This document shows, piece by piece, positions 1 through 6,298 of a DNA stretch of 34,803 nucleotides. The stretch comes from Chlorobium sp. (GTDB taxonomy: Bacteria; Bacteroidota; Chlorobiia; Chlorobiales; Chlorobiaceae), in contig JANQMO010000017.1 in assembly GCA_028280025.1 (NCBI GenBank), positions 1 through 34,803 of the forward strand, given 5' to 3'. The position numbers and the translations under genes were made by a program. Every line of letters begins with the position of its first letter. Position 1 is the stretch's first letter. The notes under the pieces are model-generated. The model was not told where the DNA came from. It saw nothing but the letters and a program-made list of their open reading frames with translations, and made no database searches.

Positions 1-1
1 T

Positions 2-100
2 TTGAATACAGCTGATAGAAAAGGTTTGGTCACTTTTAATATCACCGTTTCTCAAGAGTTTTCAGACCTTTTTTATTTTTTACCGGACACTACTGACTAA
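2..100 (+). CDS. C-terminal tail of a gene cut by the left edge
   Basis: An open frame enters from the left edge and runs 32 codons to a TAA at 98-100. The visible peptide is mildly polar, with alternating hydrophobic residues (VTFNITVSQ, then LFYFLPD) that suggest beta strands, and ends in DTTD. No family is recognisable from so short a piece. The stretch up to position 209 is AT-rich and holds only the presumed promoter region of the next gene. It may be chance coding, but its lack of stops in an AT-rich region makes a real C-terminus plausible. Confidence 0.35.
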   Translation: MNTADRKGLVTFNITVSQEFSDLFYFLPDTTD

Positions 101-209
101 AAACACAATTTCAGGTATGGCAAAAAGTGTTTATGGGGTATATTATTTGCAGTAAGAAATATAATCTGTATTACAGGTAATAATTAATGTTATACAAGAA
201 AGATTAACT

Positions 210-1076
210 ATGCCAAGTAAGCCTAAGAAAAAGTGTTTTGTTATTACACCCATAGGCACTCCTGAATCAGCTGTGCGAAGAGCTGCACAGGGACTGCTTG
301 ATGCTGCAATAAAACCGGTTCTTAAAGAAAAAGGATACGATGTCTATGTTGCGCACGAAATATCTTCTCCTGGATCGATTACTAAGCAAGTCCTCCAGCA
401 CCTTCTTGAAGATGAATTGGTTTTGGCAAATTTGACTGGCTTAAATCCCAACGTAATGTATGAACTAGCCGTTAGACACGCAAAGCGTTTACCGGTTGTA
501 AGCCTTGCTGAGGATGGCACAGATTTGCCTTTTGATATATCAGATGAACGAACATTGTTTTACCGGAATGATATGAGTGGGGTTGAAGCTCTTAAACCTA
601 GCTTGGAACTGGTAGTTGACGCTGCCACAAAAGAGAAACATCCTGATAATCCAATATACAGAGCTACAAGGTCAATGCTTATTCGAGAATCTAGTGATAC
701 CATAGATACTGATCGCTATATCCTTGATAGACTTGATACTATGGAATCAATGTTATCGCGCTTGTCACGGCAACATGAGACATCTACATCTAAGATTGAC
801 CTAAAAGAGAGTACTGGACTACAAGTAAAAGTAAAAGGAGAAGATAAAGCTATCAAGGAGTTCATTCAATCTCTGGAGCGTTCAGAGATTGTTGACTCCG
901 TAATTAAAAGCCCTGATAATTCTAGTGATCTTACTGAGATGTATGTTATTCCAAACAAAGCTTCAATCCCATTTGCATTTGTCAGAATAAAGGGAAGGAG
1001 AACTAATGTAGATATTGTGGATATAAACAAAATAAGAGTTGAAAGACCTACTGACATTATTGAGCTGATCGATTAA
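210..1076 (+). CDS. Nucleoside 2-deoxyribosyltransferase-like (TIR/SLOG-like fold) protein, putative effector
   Basis: This 288-residue protein begins with a Rossmann-like strand (CFVITPIG, residues 9-16). A helix follows, then a segment with the pattern LVLANLTGLNPNVMYELAVR near residues 71-90. The N-P-N-V-x-Y-E-L signature after a hydrophobic strand is typical of nucleoside 2-deoxyribosyltransferase-like domains. These act on nucleosides or nucleotides, and related folds occur in bacterial immune effectors. Residues 1-135 make this domain. Residues about 160-200 look helical (RYILDRLDTMESMLSRL), and the last 75 form an unassigned alpha/beta segment. There is no signal peptide or membrane segment, so it is probably cytoplasmic. 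It sits alone in an AT-rich stretch next to an orphan umuD. The catalytic role and any defence role are inference; the fold call is fairly secure. Confidence 0.7.
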   Translation: MPSKPKKKCFVITPIGTPESAVRRAAQGLLDAAIKPVLKEKGYDVYVAHEISSPGSITKQVLQHLLEDELVLANLTGLNPNVMYELAVRHAKRLPVVSLAEDGTDLPFDISDERTLFYRNDMSGVEALKPSLELVVDAATKEKHPDNPIYRATRSMLIRESSDTIDTDRYILDRLDTMESMLSRLSRQHETSTSKIDLKESTGLQVKVKGEDKAIKEFIQSLERSEIVDSVIKSPDNSSDLTEMYVIPNKASIPFAFVRIKGRRTNVDIVDINKIRVERPTDIIELID

Positions 1077-1179
1077 CCTAGAAATCAGCTACGGGGAATG
1101 GTTATCATTTTCTGTTCTGGACATACCAGCGCAGCTTTTCCCTGAAGTGCTTCATGAAAATGGCAATTAATGTATCGGT

Positions 1180-1605
1180 GTGAAAATTCGTGGAAGTGAA
1201 AACGCTTCTGATATTCAGTCTTTGCCTCCCAGGAAATCTGCTGCTGCAGCCTATAGATTCTGTGCTGATTCATCAGAACCAGTTGATGAACACCTAGATA
1301 TCCCTGTCCACATGATACCTCACCCGGTAGACACCTACGCCGTTAAGGTTAATGGAGATAGTATGAAGGGAGACAATATTGAGGAAGGAGATATACTGAT
1401 CGTTGACTGTGCCTTGGAGCCGCAACACAACAACATCGTCATCGCATCAGTAGACAATGAGCAAACAGTCAAACGCTTGTCGATCGAAAAAGGAAAAGTA
1501 ACGCTGCACCCAAGCAACAGTCATTATGAGCCGATAGAGATCTCTGAACATATGAAGCTTGATGTTCAGGGAGTCGTGACCTGGGTGATTCGGAGAACGG
1601 GGTGA
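1180..1605 (+). CDS. umuD: UmuD-like S24 family serine peptidase, orphan
   Basis: This 141-residue protein, close to the E. coli UmuD length of 139, carries the S24 Ser-Lys dyad. Ser61 is in NGDSM and Lys98 is in QTVKRL, spaced as in UmuD (Ser60/Lys97). The C-terminus QGVVTWVIRRTG also matches the family. UmuD self-cleaves under RecA filaments and then supports the Pol V polymerase UmuC in SOS mutagenesis. The start is GTG, because an in-frame TAA lies four codons upstream; no ribosome site is obvious. Two oddities: no umuC follows, and the position aligned with the Cys/Ala-Gly cleavage dipeptide reads Tyr25-Arg26, so normal autocleavage looks lost. An E. coli-type LexA box was sought upstream and not found. 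The protein may serve a UmuC encoded elsewhere, or be a relic. Confidence 0.85.
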   Translation: MKIRGSENASDIQSLPPRKSAAAAYRFCADSSEPVDEHLDIPVHMIPHPVDTYAVKVNGDSMKGDNIEEGDILIVDCALEPQHNNIVIASVDNEQTVKRLSIEKGKVTLHPSNSHYEPIEISEHMKLDVQGVVTWVIRRTG

Positions 1606-1642
1606 GAAGCTATAAAACTACAACTGTGTCAATTCAAACAAT

Positions 1643-2125
1643 ATGCCTGACTCCTCATCACCAGCCCAGAGGTTCTTTGACGACCATGTTATACCGAACT
1701 ATAACGAATGGTTAGCTCGACCAACTGACCTTCGTTTCGCAATGAATGTGACTCTGTCTCTTTATCATATGACTGATCACTTTTGGCATGCGTTCAATGA
1801 GACTGAACCCTCCCGTGTTTTTGATGCGAAAGAATTTAAGGGCTTCCGAGATAAACTCAAGGAACATAACAGTGAGTATGCATGGATCCGTGACATCGCC
1901 GATGCACATAAACACATGAAATTAACCATGGGAATAGACAAAAGAACAGTTAAACTATCTGAGCAAACAAAAATTAGCTCGACTGGTTTCGGAGAGGGCG
2001 CTTATAGAACTGGCCCATTTGGAGGCGGGCCATCAATCGTAGTTGAGCTTAATGACGGCTCGAAAAGACATCTGAGTTTTTCACTTAAACAGGTTAAGGA
2101 GCTTTGGGATTCGATGCTTCCTTAG
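1643..2125 (+). CDS. Hypothetical protein, 160 aa
   Basis: I do not recognise this family. The protein is soluble and mixed. Residues 1-60 are rich in aromatics and His (SLYHMTDHFWHAF), and a helical, charged stretch follows (KEFKGFRDKLKEHNSEYAWIRDIADAHKHMKL). A Gly-rich turn near residues 117-130 precedes two beta strands (SIVVELNDG and RHLSFSL). The several His and Asp residues in the first helices (H43, H47, H50, D87, H90, H92) could bind metal, but this is speculation. It starts 37 nt after the umuD stop and ends before a nested hairpin. A second, degenerate copy of the umuD 3' end lies just beyond that hairpin (2221-2265), so the gene looks like an inserted or rearranged cassette. Confidence 0.55.
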   Translation: MPDSSSPAQRFFDDHVIPNYNEWLARPTDLRFAMNVTLSLYHMTDHFWHAFNETEPSRVFDAKEFKGFRDKLKEHNSEYAWIRDIADAHKHMKLTMGIDKRTVKLSEQTKISSTGFGEGAYRTGPFGGGPSIVVELNDGSKRHLSFSLKQVKELWDSMLP

Positions 2126-2168
2126 TATCTCCTGCACTCAACCGGGTATAATCCAATCCCCCCTTCCA

Positions 2169-2231
2169 ACAACCCCCAAACACAGAAGCCCGGACGGGGC
2201 CGGGCTTGCAGTTCAGGAGACAGGGGGTTGT
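2169..2231 (+). terminator. Nested hairpin downstream of the 160-aa gene
   Basis: An 8-bp perfect stem (AAGCCCGG at 2186-2193 with CCGGGCTT at 2200-2207, loop ACGGGG) sits inside a second, outer 9-bp stem (ACAACCCCC at 2169-2177 with GGGGGTTGT at 2223-2231). No T-run follows either stem, so intrinsic termination is uncertain. It could equally be a structured repeat or a recombination site. Confidence 0.45.
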
Positions 2232-2265
2232 GACGTGTGTGATTCAGAGGAGGGGAAAGGGTTAA
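2221..2265 (+). pseudogene. Duplicated remnant of the umuD 3' end
   Basis: The frame here reads QGVVTCVIQRRGKG followed by TAA, against QGVVTWVIRRTG and a stop at the end of the intact umuD. About 24 of the first 30 bases match 1567-1596. The similarity fades upstream into the hairpin. It is therefore a short, diverged second copy of the last dozen umuD codons, about 0.65 kb downstream of the first. Either a second umuD was lost, or the intervening gene was acquired with duplication of the umuD tail. Confidence 0.55.
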
Positions 2266-2312
2266 ATCTCAAAAAAGAGGAAAAGTAAAATCAATCACTT
2301 TCATCGGTTTTA

Positions 2313-2945
2313 TTAATCAGTAATTTGATCTTCCACTGGAACTCTTGAATAATAATGTGAAATTTTTTCTCTAAGTTCTGACCTTGTTTCAACAGTTAAT
2401 TGAAGTGTTTTTGTTTCGATTGGTGCATTTGTGGCCGATTGCATTCTTTTGCAGTTAAGCTTATACTGATTTTTAAAATCAATCATGTAATAATTTGTTT
2501 CAATATTATCTTTATTTTTAAAGTTAAGTGTATACTTCTTTAAAAGTGTATGCTGATCAAACACAAAAAAGTCTTTCAAAGCGAAACTCTCTTCCTCTTC
2601 GAGTCGTCTTTCCCTTTCCTCATCAGGCATATTCTCCCAAGCTTCCGGTCCCAATGCCTGCTCCGATGACATTATGCGGTTTATTCTGGTCATATCTTCA
2701 ACAAAAAAAGGATTTAAAAAGAATTTTGGGCGAATTTTAAGCAATGGAGAAAGTGTGATAACGTTATCACCTATTGAACAACATGGGGACAAGACAACAC
2801 AATAATCTGGTTGCTCTATTTCAATGCTAAAATTTTTAGTCTGTACTGCATCTGTTAAATTCGGTGCAGCGAATACAAAGCCCGTCAAAATATCACCAAA
2901 CCTTAAGTCTTTATCAATCTCTTCTTGATAAAACATTACAATCAT
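2313..2945 (-). CDS. Hypothetical protein with GDIL and SPCCS motifs, third gene of a TIGR04255-led operon
   Basis: This 210-residue soluble protein opens with RFGDILTGFVF and then YCVVLSPCCSIGD (Cys49, Cys55, Cys56). This recalls small proteins with a G-D-I-(x)n-V-(L/I)-(S/T)-(P/Q)-x-C pattern, in which a cysteine ends a buried strand. I cannot name the family. A highly charged, Glu-rich helix lies near residues 105-120 (DEERERRLEEEES). The start is 3 nt after the stop of the 82-aa gene, so it is almost surely translated from the same transcript. The DNA is AT-rich compared with the housekeeping block. A metal-binding or nucleophilic role for the cysteines is only a guess. Confidence 0.55.
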   Translation of the reverse strand: MIVMFYQEEIDKDLRFGDILTGFVFAAPNLTDAVQTKNFSIEIEQPDYCVVLSPCCSIGDNVITLSPLLKIRPKFFLNPFFVEDMTRINRIMSSEQALGPEAWENMPDEERERRLEEEESFALKDFFVFDQHTLLKKYTLNFKNKDNIETNYYMIDFKNQYKLNCKRMQSATNAPIETKTLQLTVETRSELREKISHYYSRVPVEDQITD

Positions 2946-2948
2946 ATT

Positions 2949-3197
2949 TCATTCAGCATAGAACTCATCTACATCATGATAACCCTTTGGAGTTGATTTT
3001 ATTTTATGAGATAAAAAATCTTTGTTTATTTTCACCTCACTAACTCCAAGAAATTTACCATCATAACTCAATTTTACTTTGATCTCATAATGATCAAAAG
3101 GATAAATCAAATACTTACCATCTTCTTGATCATGTGATCCTGTAACTTGATTTTTTGTTTCAAAAAAATCATTATTCGATAATTCTTCTATATGCAC
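2949..3197 (-). CDS. Hypothetical protein, 82 aa, middle gene of a TIGR04255-led operon
   Basis: This is a small acidic-to-neutral protein rich in beta-prone sequence (KYLIYPFDHYEIKVKLSYDG and FLGVSEVKINKDFL). It starts at GTG, 4 nt after the stop of the TIGR04255-type gene, and ends 3 nt before the next start. Three genes packed this closely usually make products that act together. No family is recognised, and no signal peptide or membrane helix is visible. Confidence 0.5.
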   Translation of the reverse strand: MHIEELSNNDFFETKNQVTGSHDQEDGKYLIYPFDHYEIKVKLSYDGKFLGVSEVKINKDFLSHKIKSTPKGYHDVDEFYAE

Positions 3198-3201
3198 GGC
3201 T

Positions 3202-3966
3202 TTATTTATTTGAAGTTCTCATATATTCTTTTACAGGTTCTTTAATAGTCTTTAAATATTCATCAGAAATTATATCGTGAAGCTTATCAGTAACTTCCAT
3301 ACATTTATCAGAATCTATATTTTCAGCAAAACCATCAAAATCGAGCTTAAGCCTATACTCCTCGTCGCTCAATCGCATAAGTGACTCTTCGTATCTAATT
3401 TTATATTCATCAATTTTAGTGATCGTTCTAAAGACCATTTCATCTGACAATGAAACATCAAATCGCTTCAACGGAAACACAGAATTATAATAACGCTCAA
3501 AAGTCTCATTATCTTTTGAAGGCAATGGGCACTCATCAATATATCTAAGCCCAACTCTAACTATAATCGGCACTTTCGCTATTTCAAGAAAATTAGATAT
3601 AACATATTCTATTATATCCCTAAACTTATCTCCGCCTTCATTTTTATATGTTTTATGATGTTCAGATGTTATATCCAGTGAATCAGTTAAAACATTTAGC
3701 CGATAACCTTTACTTGACTTAAACTGCCATATCTTTCTACTTTTATTTTCATCATGATCTTCTTGAATCTGTGACTTTATAACTTCAGGGCCTACATCTG
3801 CAAACACAATTTGCTTTCTATAAATTAAACTTGATTCAGGAAATTCCTTCATTATCTTTAATTGAAAATCGCCGACTTTGCTTTCAAGAAAAAACAAGTT
3901 AGGAAATCGAATCTGAAATATCACTTGTTTTACGGTTGGGTTAGGAAAAACCTCATTGATAGTCAT
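3202..3966 (-). CDS. TIGR04255-like family protein
   Basis: This 254-residue protein opens with PNPTVKQVIFQIRFP and has VRVGLRYIDE near residues 151-160. That layout (a conserved N-terminal strand ending in (E/Q)IRFP, a central VGLRY-I strand, and a helical C-terminus) matches my memory of the TIGR04255 family, which is sporadically distributed and has no settled function. The ATG is preceded by AGAGGTAA at a good distance. It leads a three-gene operon with gaps of 4 and 3 nt, in AT-rich DNA beside other accessory genes. A role in defence or in a toxin-antitoxin-like module is possible but not shown by the sequence. Confidence 0.6.
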   Translation of the reverse strand: MTINEVFPNPTVKQVIFQIRFPNLFFLESKVGDFQLKIMKEFPESSLIYRKQIVFADVGPEVIKSQIQEDHDENKSRKIWQFKSSKGYRLNVLTDSLDITSEHHKTYKNEGGDKFRDIIEYVISNFLEIAKVPIIVRVGLRYIDECPLPSKDNETFERYYNSVFPLKRFDVSLSDEMVFRTITKIDEYKIRYEESLMRLSDEEYRLKLDFDGFAENIDSDKCMEVTDKLHDIISDEYLKTIKEPVKEYMRTSNK

Positions 3967-4093
3967 TTGACTTACCTCTTTTAACGTATTGCTTTTTACT
4001 TAGGCACTTAATTTAGCAAATACTCAAATATTTTCACAATAATACCATTATATATTAAACTCATTCCCTACCTCAAACCGTCAGATGCCTAAA

Positions 4094-4116
4094 ACCCGGT
4101 GCTTAACCGGGCTTTT
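4094..4116. terminator. Hairpin upstream of the TIGR04255 operon, before the REP/RAYT region
   Basis: CCCGGT (4095-4100) pairs with ACCGGG (4106-4111) around a 5-nt loop. It is flanked by AAAA on the left and CTTTT on the right, so it could terminate on either strand. It lies about 130 nt upstream of the minus-strand operon start and marks the edge of the AT-rich island. Confidence 0.45.
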
Positions 4117-4442
4117 CACCTACCAAACGGAAAGGGGGACGTAGGGGAAAGGGGTTAAGTAGGCCGGGGGAATTGCACCCCCAGCCCCTTGCAGGTAGGG
4201 TCGAGAACTGGCGCGCCAAGCATACAGGGTACGGTGGTTATTCCAGCACTTTCGCACTGGCCCTCAGTCCGTCTCCCATACCCACGTTTCCAGTTCCCGC
4301 CTCGCCAAACCCGTCGTGCCGTTTTCCGGCAACGGGCTTTCCTGATAGCTTCATCTCAAGGGTTATGTGACTGGTCGTACTGGTCGTGCTTTCAGCTCCT
4401 CGGTGCAACCCGATACCCGTTGAACAAACGGAGCTCGCAAAA
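4112..4442. other. GC-rich stretch without a convincing gene
   Basis: This contains a partial REP-like unit (GGGGGACGTAG, 4134-4144). It also has a hairpin, GGCCGGGGG at 4162-4170 with CCCCCAGCC at 4178-4186, with one C-A mismatch. A tandem 9-mer (CTGGTCGTA/CTGGTCGTG) lies at 4371-4388. Open frames on both strands overlap each other, run into the repeats and show no family motif. It is probably non-coding debris of the adjacent mobile element. Confidence 0.3.
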
Positions 4443-4512
4443 GGGGGACGCAAAAGAAAAGGGGGACGTAGTTCCGGAAAAGGGGGACGAAAAGGGGGAC
4501 GTAGTTCCGTAA
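4443..4512 (+). repeat. Cluster of four REP-like GGGGGACG units
   Basis: GGGGGACG starts at 4443, 4461, 4482 and 4494. The second and fourth copies extend to GGGGGACGTAGTTCCG, and the last reads on to TAA. They lie next to the 3' end of the HUH transposase gene, as REP sequences usually do with their cognate RAYT. Confidence 0.65.
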
Positions 4513-4552
4513 CCACAATAACTCACCGATGCATCAGCAAAAGATAATGATG

Positions 4553-5518
4553 TCACTCCTTCTTTAGCATATAACTTACTGCATTGGTCGTCACTCCCAG
4601 TTGCCTTCCGGTTTCTGTCAACGATAAACCGTATTCGTACACACCCTTTCTGGCGAGCTCTTTTCTCATAGAAGGCAGTGAACCGCTCCTGCTGCCAGAC
4701 CGCAAAAAGATAACCGTGATTCCTGCTGACTCGCAAGCCTGTTTTATTGCTTCGCCAAACTGTTCCAACCGTTCAGACTCAGGCAGCAGAACATCCTGTC
4801 TCTCTTCGGCTTGTTTCAGCACATCCCTGACAAAGTCATCGCCACCGAGAATCCTCTCATCCGAAAGCGCTTTCTCTCCCCGTTTCCGCATCGAACATAC
4901 TCTTGACCAACCGCCCTGTGACCGCACCAGCCCTCCACCGGACAATTCCTTTTCCCGGTCAACGTTCATCTCTTCTTCGAGATATTCAAGATATGCCTTT
5001 CTTGCCCTCCCTGCCCTGCCTCCGAAAAAATGTAACACATAGTCACTCTCCATCCATTCATAGCTGACCTTTCCCATCAACACCGCATGCCCTGCCCAGG
5101 AATAAGACGCAAGCTGCTGAAAAGTATCGACAAGTCCTGCGCGCAACGGATTAAGATGGATATAGGCTACCAGTTTGTCGAAATAGGCATCTTCTTCACA
5201 TATGATCGATTTATACCGGTTTTGAAACAGATGGCCAACCCGCCTGTGTCTGCGATTAAAGTATTGTGCATATCCCGACAACAGACGACGCATATAGGAA
5301 GACAAACCCTCCGGCCCGCTTTTCAGCAAAATATGGGCATGGTTGTTCATCAGGGCAAACGCATAGATACCGGTACCCGACTGCTGCGCCAGATTACCCA
5401 TACGCTTTAGAAACTCGCTTCTGTCCGCATCGTCGTGAACAATACTCCCCCTCTCGATCCCCCGAACCATCACATGATGCAAGGTTCCCGGTGCATCCAA
5501 TCTCGGTCCTCGTGGCAT
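4553..5518 (-). CDS. REP-associated tyrosine transposase (IS200/Y1_Tnp-like, RAYT)
   Basis: From the ATG at 5518 the product is 321 residues and starts MPRGPRLDAPGTLHHVMVRG, the usual start of RAYT proteins. An upstream extension to 5662 is open but lies across the inverted REP copy and is not expected in the family. The HUH metal site is NNHAHILL (His60, His62), and YIHLNPLRAGLV near residues 119-130 holds the likely catalytic tyrosine. The C-terminus has a helix-turn-helix (LSLTETGRQLGVTTNAVSYM). Such single-strand transposases cut REP hairpins and are often kept as single-copy host genes. The frame is intact. There is no clear ribosome site. Confidence 0.85.
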   Translation of the reverse strand: MPRGPRLDAPGTLHHVMVRGIERGSIVHDDADRSEFLKRMGNLAQQSGTGIYAFALMNNHAHILLKSGPEGLSSYMRRLLSGYAQYFNRRHRRVGHLFQNRYKSIICEEDAYFDKLVAYIHLNPLRAGLVDTFQQLASYSWAGHAVLMGKVSYEWMESDYVLHFFGGRAGRARKAYLEYLEEEMNVDREKELSGGGLVRSQGGWSRVCSMRKRGEKALSDERILGGDDFVRDVLKQAEERQDVLLPESERLEQFGEAIKQACESAGITVIFLRSGSRSGSLPSMRKELARKGVYEYGLSLTETGRQLGVTTNAVSYMLKKE

Positions 5519-5592
5519 AACATTTTCTGATAAGGGCTTGTTCGGCATTCTTTGTTTAGTTGAATATACACATTCATCTCGACTTATTTCAC

Positions 5593-5610
5593 TTACGGAA
5601 CAACGTCCCC
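5593..5610 (-). repeat. Inverted REP-like unit at the right end of the RAYT element
   Basis: TTACGGAACAACGTCCCC is the reverse complement, with one mismatch, of GGGGACGTAGTTCCGTAA at 4495-4512. It lies about 75 nt upstream of the chosen transposase start. Confidence 0.6.
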
Positions 5611-5853
5611 TAATGTTGGATACGTAAAATTCCGGTAAATGGGCGGAAGGGCGGGAACACAAAAAAAGCTGCTATTTGACCCCGGAAGCCCTCTTATCCC
5701 AGCAATCTCACAATGAAGCGATTTTCCTAGATAATCTCACAATATAATTTGGAAATTTCAGACTGATTTGTCACGCCTTTTCACCAGAATAGAAGCAGGG
5801 AAACAGCACGCGACATATACGTCATAATGTTGTTTTTTAAGCAATAATCATTT

Positions 5854-5870
5854 TTGGCATGATCTTTGCT
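5854..5870 (+). promoter_or_regulatory. Sigma-54 (-24/-12) promoter
   Basis: The sequence TTGGCATGATCTTTGCT differs from the consensus TTGGCACG-N4-TTGCT at one fixed position. The GG (5856-5857) and GC (5868-5869) doublets have the exact 12-nt register of -24/-12. Transcription would start near 5881, at the beginning of a short structured region that ends in a terminator. No enhancer site for a known sigma-54 activator was recognised upstream; a weak palindrome, GACATATACGTC, lies at 5812-5823. Confidence 0.6.
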
Positions 5871-5880
5871 TAATTAAAAA

Positions 5881-5970
5881 GCATAATTAACCTCACGCCC
5901 GTGGGGTTTCGGGTGGGAGTAATGGGGGACTCCTGCCCATGTAAAAAGCGGCTCAGTTTGGCCGCTTTTT
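5881..5970 (+). ncRNA. Candidate small RNA, about 90 nt, sigma-54 dependent
   Basis: Starting at the predicted +1, the sequence contains a 10-bp hairpin with two G-U pairs: GGGTGGGAGT (5911-5920) with ACTCCTGCCC (5929-5938), loop AATGGGGG. The terminator hairpin with a T-run follows at once. An alternative short stem, CGCCCG with CGGGTG, would compete with the first hairpin. No open frame of note lies in the interval. The function is unknown, and the transcript itself is inferred. Confidence 0.5.
5943..5970 (+). terminator. Rho-independent terminator of the candidate sRNA
   Basis: AAAAAGCGGC (5943-5952) pairs perfectly over 10 bp with GCCGCTTTTT (5961-5970). The stem ends in T5, followed after CA by a second T-run. 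It could also work on the opposite strand. Confidence 0.8.
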
Positions 5971-6298
5971 CATTTTTTTGATCCGCAGTGAATAGTCTTT
6001 GGTGGCCCATCACCGAGTCGGCCACTGAGTATGGGGATGCGGACGTGTCCCTGATCAACCAGCCATTTCTTTTGAGCAGAATTCTGTTTGTGCAAATACT
6101 TGCCGTAGAAGCGGAGCAGACAAAAATAATTTACGGTAATACTCATGAACTTGCAGTGCTTCAAGCGCCACGGCCCCCTATTCACTGTTTTTTTTCACAA
6201 CCTCTTTTACGTCAAACAATATTTTGTTAAGTTATCAACATTTTAAACACCTATACCCTCACAAAATATACTTTACACCTCTTCAGTTCTTAGCCGAT
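5971..6298. other. Non-coding stretch before the small-protein cluster
   Basis: Short overlapping frames occur on both strands, but none has a recognisable motif or a ribosome site. The last 80 nt are AT-rich and probably contain the promoter of the 6299-6964 genes. I see no repeat, tRNA or structured RNA here. Confidence 0.3.

Larger units (their letters stand above)
4443..5610. mobile_element. REP/RAYT-type element
   Basis: The transposase gene is bounded on the left by direct REP-like units (last at 4494-4512) and on the right by an inverted copy at 5593-5610. The 18-nt core matches at 17 of 18 positions. This is the expected shape of a repetitive-extragenic-palindrome element carrying its own tyrosine transposase. 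Element ends are approximate, and no target duplication was identified. Confidence 0.6.

Noticed and set aside
1081..1179. SOS (LexA) box upstream of umuD
   Set aside because: No CTGT-N8-ACAG or similar dyad was found.
4189..4512. A 107-codon plus-strand frame across the REP region
   Set aside because: Its end is made of the repeated GGGGGACG units (KGD repeats) and other frames overlap it; no motif is recognised.
5519..5662. Upstream extension of the RAYT transposase
   Set aside because: It crosses the inverted REP copy, and the family starts at MPRGPR.
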